From NCBI GenBank assembly GCA_029339505.1, contig JAQISU010000155.1, forward strand, positions 21,792,001-21,856,000: DNA of 64,000 bases. The letters are read 5' to 3'. The notes beneath the pieces were generated by a model. It ran no database searches. It was not told the DNA's origin and worked only from the letters and a program-made list of their open reading frames with translations. Positions 38,491-51,860 of the stretch are shown here, in pieces. Position numbers and translations under genes: made by a program. The stretch's first letter is position 1. Every line of letters begins with the position of its first letter. The DNA is from Unio delphinus (Eukaryota; Mollusca; Bivalvia; Unionida; Unionidae).

Positions 38491-41155
38491 AATATTTTCA
38501 GAGATATTTAAGTATGAGACCATTTAAACTTCACTCATGTCAGTTTGATTACTATCTATAATAACGTTATTAAATATATAACGAATACAAGGCCTCTCTC
38601 TGTTAAGTACACGAATTTTTAATATTTACATTTGGTTAAGGTTACAATACTAAAACATTGGTTGCAGTTACTTGTATGTATGCATTTAGAAATTTGTACC
38701 CAGTAAGTGGGTATGGTTATATAAAAAAAATCCCAAAAATGCCTTGTTGTGATGCAGGGTAAAACACTTTATTTAATGCCTTATTATCTGTTAATATCTA
38801 TAATAAAAGAATGATAGGTAGTTAATATTCATCACATGCATGCTAGAATGTATTTTGGATAACACAAAGGCAGGCACATTTTTCAATTATGCTGATCTTA
38901 TTAGGTAATTTTGCAAGAGGCATGGGGTTGTTTTCATCAGTCCGTGTTGAGAAAGCTATGACTATAATAGTTCTGGATGCAATGATAATGTATACAAAAA
39001 CAGCCACCATTAAATGATCTTTGACGTAATCCCCTATAAAGACGGTACTGAAGGAATCCGGACGTTTCATATGACTTATCGATCCATTTTGGGTGTAAAT
39101 TGAGTGCTGACTTAGTCAACCGTTTCCCATTCAATATCCGCACAACTGCCCAACATTTATATATACATATATATACACGTTTGTTAAACCAGATAGCAAA
39201 CAGAAGGACTTGCTTATATAAATACTGATGGTTTGCATTGATCAGCCATTGAGAAATCGTGATTGATATCGATTGAAAATGATTGCATTTTTTTTTCTTC
39301 TTCTCATGTGCTGCTACCCTATGCCGAAACATATGACTATAATGCGTAGGTCAAAAATAAATATGTCTCATGAAAATTCTGAATAGTAATACCGTAAATA
39401 TGGAAATAACAATTGGTGAGATTAAGAGATTAGTGAGATTATATATTAAAGACATATAGTTGTCAGTATTTATGTAAATGTAGAAAAATAATTATTATTA
39501 CAATTGCAATTTGCATCGAATTGTCTTCATTGTTTTATATTATAGTGGTTCTGGGACTGTAATGTTTTAATTCAGATTTCAAAGTCATCTTGTCAATTTT
39601 CATCTAATGTTATTTGCTATAATTGTGCAATACGGAAGTTACTTCTATTATTGGTACTGACCAGTAATGAAACTAGGACGTATATCGGAGGTATTTAAAT
39701 TCACATCGAAGTATTTCATAACACTGGACATGTAGATTTTCAAGTTGTATGGACTAAACAAATAAATTAATATTGATAACTTTGCGAAAATCAACACAGT
39801 GCATTTGTATCTTTGGTACTTACGACGTAAAACACTTTATTATTAAAGCAACTGAGAATTTAATCCGACCCTGTTACACCAATAAAATAAACACGAAGAA
39901 CTAAAAGTGATTAAATATTAATTGTTTTAAGTAGGCACTATTGGTAGCTATGCAGAAAGTAATAAAGTATACTTATAAATATGTACTCACTAAAGTAATA
40001 AAGTATACTTATAAATATGTACTCACTAATGTAATAAAGTATACTTATAAATATGTACTCACTAATGTAATAAAGTATACTTATAAATACGTACTCACTA
40101 ATGTAATAAAGTATACTTATAAATATGTACTCACTAATGTAATAAAGTATACTTATAAATATGTACTCACTAATGTAATAAAGTATACTTATAAATACGT
40201 ACTCACTAATGTAATAAAGTATACTTATAAATACGTACTCACTAATGTAATAAAGTATGCTTATAAATATGTACTCACTAAAGTAATAAAGTATACTTAT
40301 AAATACGTACTCACTAATGTGGGACCATTATATTACAGTAACAGCTCTGTAGCACAGTTGTAACTCAACAAATAAGGACTATACTAAGAATGACTCATCC
40401 CTTATTTTCCAGTACAAGTTCATGACTATTCAGAGAAATTTTAGTAGCATAACTACAGGAATAAAAACAATCTATAAGAATTATTTGCACAGATATAAAT
40501 TGCTGGATGAGGCGCTGTTGTTTTCACAACTAATTCACATGACATATGTATTGTTTGTCTTGTTAATGAAAAAAAAAAACATACAATATGTAAAATTATC
40601 GACATTCGCAACAATCGCAAGTGCAAATTTGATGGTCAGGTAAAATGTCTCTGTCTGATGAGAAAAAATGTATAAATACTCAGCCCATCTCTTTTCTTTA
40701 GCTTATGCAAAATATTTAATCGGTAGAAATGACTATTTACAGAGTCATCACTGAATATAATCAAGCAGCGTTATGTTGAAGCTAGATCGGACACGCGTGC
40801 TATCCTAAGAAAACAACTTGATTTGACTGATGAGCATGCAGATGGAACAATGGATATTCATTTTGAGAGAAATTAACAAAATATTTTCAAAATCACAAAT
40901 TTGTTGATATAAAACAAAACAAAACAAAAAAAAAAGAAAAAAAATATAAGTCTGAAATAGCTGTTTATAATGTAAGAAGGAAACAGATTACACTTCATGA
41001 AAGTATGTATTCAATGCAGGATTGATGAATAAATCGAAGGATGACGTTTTCGTGAATTTCATCGTGCAGAAGCTGTAAAGAAAATATAGGATATAAAATG
41101 ACCTCATAGCACACAGAAAAAGGATCAGTTTAGGGTGTAGTGTCTTGACCAACGT
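38491..41155. other. Downstream flank of gene B
   Basis: No gene recognised apart from the 36-bp minisatellite. Segment 39570-39680 matches 53461-53560 and 16321-16380. Segment about 40745-40805 (CATCACTGAATATAAT, then AGATCGGACA) matches about 54732-54785. Confidence 0.5.
39959..40319. repeat. 36-bp minisatellite, 10 units
   Basis: Ten head-to-tail copies of a unit starting GTAATAAAGTATACTTATAA, nearly identical, with no spacers. A multiple of three, so it makes a spurious 12-residue repeat frame (VIKYTYKYVLTN). Confidence 0.95.
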
Positions 41156-41667
41156 TTAGCGCTGGGTTTTAGTTTTAGGTTTTGTTGTCCTTCTCTTCAA
41201 GGGAGGTTGATGTGGTCTGGTCTGTTTCTCTTTTGGAGTTTCTAATTGTGGCACTTGTCGTTTGTCCATAAAGAAAACAGGCCCGTGTGGCTTCAAATGT
41301 CTTTTGTTCTTGTGTTCCAATGGAGTTTTCTTTGTGGGTTCAACTTTGGTCGCTGTTACCTGAATTTCTAATTGAGCTAATCCAGACTCCGGTTTACTCT
41401 TTTGTTCCATGGTGATGCATACGAATTTCTTATTAGCTGTGGTCTCTTCAGCCTGGTTTAGTTGTCCCAGCTGCTCGATCTTTCCTTCCATCGGTTGTTG
41501 TCGTAGCACCACAACAGATATGCCATTGTCATGAGGGAAAACGCTGCTGCAATCCATATTATTGTCTCCTTCACACTTATAACATATTACAGGAATTATA
41601 TTTTCAAAGCGGTTTTTTGGGTGGAGTTCATCTTGATCTCTGACAGCAGCTCCTGCCCGTGATTTAC
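41156..41667 (-). CDS. Gene B exon 7 (terminal): diverged cassette plus basic tail
   Basis: 512 nt to the stop codon; acceptor TTTCTAG|GTAAATC, phase 1. The N-terminal part retains cassette marks (KSRAGAAVRDQDEL, NMDCSSVFPHD, EGKIEQLGQL) but is the most diverged copy. The distal part aligns with gene A exon 4 (QLEIQV.....EPTKKT, EKQTR.H). It ends in a basic run (KRRTTKPKTKTQR), as in gene A. The shared tail marks this as the orthologous terminal exon of both genes. Confidence 0.72.
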
Positions 41668-44600
41668 CTAGAAATATGATAAAATGCTTGATCCTTCAAC
41701 GATTTGAAAATATTTTAAAATTCTGGAACATTTCAATGATATTATCAACATGATATGTCAACTACTATGTTCACACTCTTGGCACCGACAGTATAGTACT
41801 CATTATATCATTTTTATTTTTCATTGTCAAATATCTGAAATAGGCCTGTGTTATCAAACCAAAAGCTCTTCGGTCACAAATTTTTCTATTTGCATAAACT
41901 AGATGAAGTGTCTACCAGACCTCAAGAACTGTAACTTTCATGTTCTTTTTAAATAAAAGTATGCTATCGAAAACTTGTTTTGATGTAATATTCAAAATAT
42001 TAAGTATTTAAAACAGTACTTTAATAATATCGTTTGAATTAAATAGTGTTTTTTCAAGCTACACTATTTCACAGTCATTGTGGTCATCTTTTATGTACTA
42101 CCTTAAAGATTGACCATTTACGTTTTTCAAAAACTCCTTTTTGAAACATTACATATAAAAATAGAACATTGTTAATTAAAGGTTCTTAATTAATTCTAAT
42201 TCAGTTTTATTAAATATAGAAACAGTATGCATAAAACAGTTGCGATTGCATAAGAAATTCGTTATTCTACATACTTCTTATACCGGTTAATTTCATCATA
42301 ATTTAAATGAAAATGCTCTCAGATTACGCATTGATTATTTTGGCTATGCAGTGAGCTTAATTAGAAAAACTAATTTAAATGTTTTTATTTTTATTTTTGA
42401 TCAAATATCGTGCTAAAGCAAATAGCAGCAACTATGACATACCTCTAAGCATGAAATATAATTAACATATTGGCATTGAATCCGTCCGAAAATGTTTATT
42501 ACAATTTTCTTGTTTTATAATGTTTACAACTTTCTAGAAAAACGCTGTCCTTACTAACCTAAAACACTGATTATTTAGTATATTTAAATTCATTACCATT
42601 CTGCAGTAAATAAATAATGTTTATCAGCAGATATGCCATAATTCAGATCTTACAAGAACGGTTTTTTGTTTTAAGCTAATATATTTCTGTGATTGACAAA
42701 TACATGAAATAGATATTTGATTACCTATGGCAATGAATAATGCGTCGAAACATAAAAATTCATGTAAGTATGTAAATTCTCACTACAATTCAACCTATTG
42801 TCTTCTTCAATAATAGGAAACATTCTGAAGTGTTCATGGATACTATATTTTGAAGTGTTCAAGGATAATATATTTTGAAGTGTTCATGGATAATACATTT
42901 TGAAGTGTTCATGGATAATACATTTTTAAGTGTTCATGGATAATACATTTTTAAGTGTTCATGGATAATATATTTTGAAGTGTTCATGGATAATACGATT
43001 TGAAGTGTTCATGGATAATCCATTTTGAGTGTTCAAGGATAATATATTTTGTTATTTTGTTAGCTCGGTTTATTTGCAACACATACAATGCTGTTTTACT
43101 GGAATCTTGCATCTTGACAAGTATACTGCATCCTCTTCACAAACCTTTCTTAATGTGACCCATATTTACAATTGTACTGCTTTTGGTTCAATGCTTTAAT
43201 TTAAGTTTTTCTTAAGTCATATTTATGCCAGAATCGTCAAAAACAATGATTGCATGCAATTGGTTCAGTACCACGCCCTCGCAACAAACAATGCAACTGT
43301 GACTTATGTTCCTGGCTTACGTTTGAGGTAATCTAAAGACCCCATATGTTTCATTCATCGTGGATATCTACTGTTATACATATAGTTATAAAACGTAGTG
43401 AAATAATACAACCTGATCAGGTGATTAAGGTCTACACATTCATTACAAACGTAATCGTTCTGGTTTCAGTTTCATGCTGCACTCACTTTGGTATAACTTT
43501 GTTTCATGTTCATTTCTCAATTACTGTTAATCTTGAAATAATTAAACTAAATGATTGTTAAATATGCATTGACATCAAACTCGCACAATAAAAGAAGACA
43601 CAATGTGAACTACGTAAGATATTTTATATACGGGGATTATGTTTTACCTCTTAGCTTGTGATCACGTGGGTCGTCAAACTTGTAGGTACTATCCTATCTG
43701 TAATCATTAAATTTGGAGATTGTGTATCTCGACAAGCATTACATCCTTGTAGCAGAAATAGACCACGATGGTCCATAGTTTACACTTCAATGACATTTGT
43801 GTTCGTATTCACTTTTAGGCGCGCGTTATACTAGAATTGTACAAGTTTTACGATATGCATCCCTGATAGTACCTCACCTTCCAAGAATGAATATCATCAT
43901 AACCTATATTCCATCTTGTACTGTTTTTAATTACGTTTCTGTCTTTTCTTCGTGGCTCCATAAGTATGTGTAATGCTATATACATATTATTCTAGCTAAT
44001 ATTATGAACTTGTTCTGGGAATGCAATGTGATAAATTATACACATTATGTTTTATGAAAAGGAATAAGTCACACGTATTTCATCTTATAAGTTAATTATT
44101 TTGAAAGTTTCTGGTTGAAGTTCATTTAATAGATGCTTTTATGCTGGATTTATTAAACGTGATACCTGGATGCACATCTATTAGAGATACAACTATTGAA
44201 CTACAGAAAGTCATTGTGGTCTATATTTTATGCTTTACTGACATAGCCACAATATTTGTATTGAGCATAATACAAGATTGATATTTCATCCTATCTTACA
44301 AATCCTTAAAGAACATCACAGAAAGTATTATCCATTATGCCAATGCACGCAACTTGTTCTATCAGGTCACAGGACCTTATGATAAAAATGGTTTTAGAGG
44401 ATTAAACAGTGCATGCAAACATGACCATTGTTTTCTTCCCTGATAAAATGGATTGTATTTACATTACTCATCAATAGTAGATATGTTCCATATATAATGA
44501 TAGCCAAATATGCGTAGAGATATAAAATGTGAGCCATATAGTATTTGTGCACATTATTTATAATGGGATAGAAAGTTAGAAAAAGTAAAAGAATGACTAT

Positions 44601-46162
44601 AATATACTAATGTCTTGTGCCCGTTTGGTTTGGGATGAGTCGTGAATAATTTTGATTGAAAAATAGTGTTGTTTATCTCTTGAGCTGATTATCTGAACAT
44701 AGAAATACCTCTGACAATTAAGCACAACAAATTACGAATGACTCAAAATGTCGGCTGCATGCCTTTAAATTAAGTTTACAGCACATAGTAGAAACCAAAC
44801 AAGGACAAAACCCATGAAGAGTGCACGTAGAAACATCGCACTACACCAGCATTCCTTTCAGATGTAATGTAGCTATGAGGAGTGCATCATTATCAAAATG
44901 TTTCAAAGTAAGCAAAAACATCTAATAGAGGCATACATTAACTTGTGTTCAAATAAACTTTCAGCTACATGCATAGGGTATAATAATGTCTAATAAAGTA
45001 CTGCAAAAAGAATAGTTTACATCAAGAGGCATTTATCAACTATTGGTGATTTGGTTTGGGGTTCCTCTTCTTCAAATTCAGTCGATTGGACTTTTCCTGT
45101 TGACAACTCTGTTGTGAACGGTTCGGTAACAGACATCTATGTTTTATCTCCGTATTTAATTGAAATACTGTGGACTCCAGTTAACAATTATACTAACGGA
45201 CATATCAAGTTCTTACCAGATGGTGTCACCTCTTCATCCAATTGGTCTTTTATCTCCACTAAATTCGATTTGTCAGCGTCAATTGTATCACGTAAAACCT
45301 GACTGCAATCCATTATGGACTCTGCCGGCCCGTCCAGTACCATTTCAAACTGTTGCCGATGGTTTTGATGTTCTAGCTGCCTGTGTGTTAGTGCGAGTTC
45401 TTCCTGGCATACGTCATGAATCACATCCTGAGATTTACCTGCAATTATTAGGCAAATCTCAAATGGTTGAATTTGTTTCAATAATAATGTAAAATGCAAA
45501 GCTTCGCTTGCGATCCATGTTTTGTTGTTCTTTATTATGCAGAATCTAAACTATGTACAGCAGTAAGTGTCATGGAAGTGGAAACATCGACCATGCATGA
45601 TATTATTAAAGGACAAACGTTTTTACTCTGATATTATACATATTTGTAAAATTTCAGATATTACATTTTTCTTAACTGTCAAACAGATTGAATAGCCTTC
45701 TCTTAAAGTATGGTGCATTGTTTAATCAGGTCATGCCAAAAATAGAAGTGACCTTCGCCACATTTTGATAGGTTTTTGTCACTCCAAGGTCAATTAAATA
45801 TGGTTTCTAGGCGTGTACAAAAGGCATCTGAAGAAGAATCGAAGTACGCTGATTGTTAGGATGAAGGAAACCATATTAGACATCTGATTTTATCACTGTG
45901 CAACAGTCTTGTTTTGCATAGAATCATGTAGCTTGTGAGGATGTTGACCAGGTTGATGAATACTACAAGTTTGTCATGGGACTAATGATTGCAATTCATT
46001 GCCAGTGGTTGTACAATTTAAGTTTTTTAATTGTTGAGTAATCAAACTAGACGACTAATACTTGTTAAACTGCTTCGTGAAAGGTCAGTGTAATTATACA
46101 TTTGAAATTGAACTGCCGTAGGTTAAGTATTCGTTCCCTCAATAATTCATACTTGTTTGCGC

Positions 46163-46247
<85 letters not shown>

Positions 46248-48048
46248 TTGGTAATAACCACTCGCTCGTGTCAAAAGTACGTGAATGTGGGTTATATCTA
46301 CACTTCACTGACTTAGTTTTAGTTTTGCTATATGTTTGTTTCTCTGGCACTAATCAGGTTAGAATTATATAACTAGATGGTTGCAAGTATTTCTGATATT
46401 TTTGTCACTTTCCTGCAACAAAGAGGTCGATATAATCTATCATTTACATTTTACTGAGTTAGGTTAATTGTTCTCCGTTTCGCACATGTCAATATACATT
46501 TTCGACATGCTTTGTAGGTACTATACGATCTAAAATAATGAAACTAGGTATAAAGATTATCATAACGAGAAATGAGAAATGCCTAAATTTCATATGTTAC
46601 GCTTTGTCTGATTTTTTCTCAGGAGCTGTGAATGACACATCATTGCTGGTACTAAACTCTGAAAACAAAGGCTGCTTCATGTGATCTAAATTTCATACTT
46701 TATTTTCATTGTTTAAGTTTCCGTTTTCAGCTTATTACAAAATGTGTTTTGGGAATAATTTGTGCATGGTGTCATGCTCATAACAATTAGACTTGGTAAG
46801 TGTATGCATTTGATAAGTAGTATAACATTATTGTGAAATAATTTATTTGCGAACCCATATTCATACAGTAATGACGTTTATTTTGTACTCACATGCATTC
46901 ATTACTTGCATTAGGTTCATTTTCACATTTCTCGTCTTCTGTACATATACATCGTATCTTATAAGCTTAGCCTTTCTTGTCAAGTGAGGTTGAAAGAAGC
47001 AGGATATACTTACACCATGTGTCATAGATCATAATCCAGTGTCTCACCAGTTGTACGCTGATGACACCCAAATATGCAAATCTTACCAACAAACTGAAGT
47101 TGATGCTACCATCAAAGAAGTTGAGAGGTGCTTGTTTTGATGTTAAATCATGGATGACATGAACCAAGCTGCAGAAGAATGATGACAAAACTGCAGCCTT
47201 TCTGATCATAACACAAAGACTTTCTCATTCGCATCCTTTACCTCAAACAATAAATATCAGCAACTGCAACATAAAATTCACACAGACAGTACAAAACCAA
47301 GATGTTACTCCAGACAATACTCTCACATTGCACCAACATGTCATAAACATATGCAAGGGTGCATATCTTGAGCTGAGATGCATCAGCTCCATTCACATAT
47401 CTCTTTCAGTTGAATCCACTAAAACACTTGTGTGTTCGTTAGAACTTTTCAGACTGGACTACTGTAACTCAATTTTGTATGGTTCGTCTGAATATGTACT
47501 TCAGAAACATCTACAGTTTTAAAAAAAATTGTTGCTCGGATCATCCTTAGAGTATCACGATCAGATCACACCTCCCTGCTGCTCTGAAACCCTACACTGG
47601 TTATCCATTCGATCCAGATTCAAACACAAAATGTGTTCTCTGTACTACGTTTCATTGACGGACTCCAGTCCAACATACCCATCTGGCCTCACCCATGAGT
47701 ACTCACTATTAATATACTTACGCTCCTCTTCTAACAATCGTATACTCATTATTCCCACTATGAAAACGAAATCATATGGACAATGTATTTTGCATACTAA
47801 AGCCCAGAAACGTGGAACGAATTGCTCATTGAAATTATACACAAAGACAAAGTAATCCCTTTCACGAGTGCTCTTAAAACTCGCAGTGTTCGACTGCAAT
47901 ACCTAATAATGTTTCCCACCTTAAATAAGTTCAGCATGTTGTATGTTTTCTAATTTCATGGCGATCTGTGTTTGTTTTTTGTAGTCATATCATTATAGAT
48001 GTTGTAAAGCGCTTAGAGCTTCTAAAGATTAGGCGCTATAAACAAATC

Positions 48049-48096
<48 letters not shown>

Positions 48097-49483
48097 AATG
48101 ATACATGTTCCATATTACTGAGAATGTATAATAAATGTGATGGGATATCCTCAACAGTGTATGGACCAAAACGTTATTGAGGTGGAGGGGTCTGGGATGT
48201 TCTTTCAAATCAGTATCAGTATTCGTTCAGTTTATATGCGTATATAATGGATATACAGTCAAACCTGTCCCAACGATCACCTGTATACAGCGGGTCCATG
48301 GTCACAACGGCCACTCAAATTCACACACTTTATAAATGCTATGTATTCAGCGCATATGTGTTTCCTAACTAAACAATGGTTACGCCCTATCTTAAGCAGT
48401 ACCTGGAAAGTAACAGCAGTGACCGCACTAAATATACAAATTAAACACTTCTCTTGTTTGAAGATGAACGCGGTGTGTAGATTAAAAAACCTCTTACGAG
48501 TCCATATTTAAGCGTTTCATATCGTGATTGTACTTTCCATAATAAAGTAACAATGTTACTTAAACTCAAGATGTAACATGTTGGCTTCGAAAGCAAGGCG
48601 TTAATTATCTTTACAGTTGAGAGTCAAAACAAATTATTTGCTTGATGGTTGGAAACGTAGTTGAGCAATTGCAACAAAATCGTGTTGTGGTCATGTGATT
48701 GAGTATATGAAATGTATTATTAGACTGCATCCATTTCATGTGAGGCTTGATCTGTAGTTGCTAATAATGTAATTAATGATGCATAAACAATGCCTCTAAA
48801 CGTGAACAGAGTGGTTGGCACACAAAGATTAATAATTGCAATAATAGTAGTCTCTGAAGTAGATTTTAAGAACGATGATTTTGAAAAATTAAATAAAATG
48901 TAGGACATCTACTTTGATACTAAGTAAAGAAATGTTTTTTCTTTATTGTTTTGTGCTGTATGCATTGTTCCAGTGGTCGAAATTGCTTCAGCAATCTTGC
49001 TTAGATATTAATTTATTTTGTGTATGATAATTAATGTTGAGATTAGGTACTGCATTCTTCTGAAAATCTTCGTTGATTACATTCTGATCAAAGTTATGCG
49101 ATCACTATTGATCAGAGGATCAACAGTATTTGTTTGTCTCCGTCTTCAACATTTGTCTGCAACATACATTTTAACTGTTCAGCTGCCTTCTTATTCGTCT
49201 CGAACGAGTTGTTTTTCAGTTCAAGCTTATACGTGAGGCGTTCCAATGAGATTTCATAATTTAGTTTGAGTAGCTCTTTATTTAGTTCTGTGTTCTTCTA
49301 GTTCCTTATCTGCGATTATTTGTTTCGATCAATTATTCATTGCAATTATGTGGTTTCTATAATTCAATAAATCGTTATTGTCTGAATTGCTCTAACTTCA
49401 CCATACATTCGTGTTTCATTACTTACACTTTTTCTTAAAGTATCACATATAGCTTTGCTCCCATTCTTCCAGTAAAATTGTTT

Positions 49484-49522
<39 letters not shown>

Positions 49523-51791
49523 TCTGTTCAATAAACATCATTATTCATTTGATATTCAGGCAGATGGAAAGACCATTGCAATTTGCAATGTGTCACGCTG
49601 AGTGTTTAAATTTAGTCTTTCTCTTTCCTCCAACTCTATGTCAATTGGAATTTCATTCTTTACAGCTATTTAAAATTTATAAAAGCAGCAATTTGTACAA
49701 AAGAAGATGAGGAAAACAAAATTGATCGACTATGTGATTTTTCTATCTACATGATAGATGCAGCATTTCCAGGTAGATTAAAGCATAACTTCTTAAGATA
49801 TCAAACATGCAAAGTTTGACTAATGCTACCTGCCCTTATTGTGTCATTATTATATTTTGAAATAGACCACATTAATGTAAACAAAACGATGTCACCTTTT
49901 ATCCATTCCATTAAGCTCTTAAATGTTGATTTGCTTTAGATTATATTGCTATGAATAAGTAATACATTTTTGTTTATCTGAATTCCTCTTTTGAAAACCA
50001 TTAATTGTATTTATTGTTATATAATGAAGGTGACATGTTCTTGCAGGTTACTTTCTGTAAACATCGATCGAATAAGGAGGATTGTTTGGTAAAAGCTGAA
50101 AGAGTGTACCATATTAGAGGATGGTCTCTATGCAGAAATGTCTTTCACTTTGATTTGAGTAGATATATTTTATATAGATGTTAAAATGTTGCTAGTATGT
50201 CATAGATGTTAGGAATGTAGATACAAAGAAAATGTTTATTCATTAAGAACTGGGAAGATAATATGATATGGTTGGAAAAACAAATTAAATGCTGTTTTCA
50301 TGAACACATTAAATTATGAAGTTCTTGTTAGATTTCATCAAATTATAACAACACAATTATCACAGTACGTATTTTAGCTCTATGTTGTACAGTTAATCTT
50401 AATTTAGCCCATTGTTCTTTGAGGTGTTTTCCATTTTGGAACAGCTAAAATAGTAAATAGACATCTATCGTGGAAAAGGAAATTTGATACGTTTATGTGG
50501 TTACATAATACAAATCATCTCGTCTCCAATTTACAGTTTTCCTTATTACCTATACATCTTACCAGATTGTGCCACCTCAAGAAGCTTCAGTTGCTCAATC
50601 TTTTCTTCCAGCTGTTGTTTTCTCTCCAGTAACTTAGATACGTCATTGTCAATTGTATCACGGGAAATCGGACTACAATCCGTACTTGAGTCTCCTTGCC
50701 CCTCGTGACACATTTCAATCTTTATCCGCTGGTGTAAAGTTTCCAACCACCTGTGTGTTTGGAAGAGTTCATCTTTGGATTTGTCATCAGTCCCTGGCTG
50801 ATCTTTAACTGTAAACATTTGAAACAGTTCAGATCGTTAGTACTTTCAGCAGCATGTTATAGCAAACATAAAGTCAATACCTTAATCGGTGCCTTTGGTT
50901 TCTTGATATTCTTATGTTTAAAATGTAAACGACGAATAAGTCATGATAGAATCAAAAACTATCGTCTGTCAGAATTATTTACGAGATTTAAAAGTTTGCA
51001 TCTTTGAATAGACTTTTCTTAAATTAGAAAAAATAAATCTTGCTGAACCTTGTCTGGACTACATCTGCAACTAGAATATCAGTTTAACTTTTGCAAATAA
51101 TAATAATCTTACTATTTGTAAATGCATTTGTCTTGATTAAAACATTGAACTCTCAGAAAATGTTTATAATAATATATTTCTGGATGATTCCCACCAATTT
51201 TCTAGAACGTGGTTCATTATTTGTAAACGTAAAATATTATTTCTAATTTTAATGCATTGGTCAAGTTTTAATAACAGGAATAAAACTAATGTGAATAAGA
51301 CAAGCTTTAACAACTCATATCTAGAATGAATATGCATTAAACTAGGCCACAGTGGTTTACAATTAAATCCAGAAAAAAGAGACTTCTTGTGTATTAACGT
51401 TAGCGTCGGGGTCAGCGTTTGCGTTCACGGATATGAAAATATGTATGTGTTCAGCAACATATATCAACAGGTTTTCTTTGCAGATGATATACAACAGGTT
51501 GGAATGAGTTTCATAGCAGCTACATGTTGAGGAGAGAGTTACACGGGTTCAATTTCTCTTTGTGTGTACATTATGCTTACATTCTTCGTTACGCTTTTCC
51601 GTGTAACACGTATCAATTGCACTCTGTATCCATTTCGTTATACTTTACGTCATGAAACTTGCATACTTCTCCTCATGCTTCAGCGACGTTATTATTGTCT
51701 ATTATTGTTGAACCTTCATATTTTGTTCATTACACTTTAGATTCGTCAATGGTCGAATGTACACAAAAGTTCCTTTTAGTACCATCAGGAT

Positions 51792-51860
<69 letters not shown>

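Noticed and set aside
39941..40363. 140-codon frame and CRISPR-like direct repeats of 36 bp
   Set aside because: Repeats are head-to-tail with no spacers, and the genome is eukaryotic; the frame is a by-product of the repeat length.
45051..45492. Plus-strand frames overlapping gene B exon 6
   Set aside because: Shadows of the minus-strand cassette exon, which has matching splice sites and paralogues.
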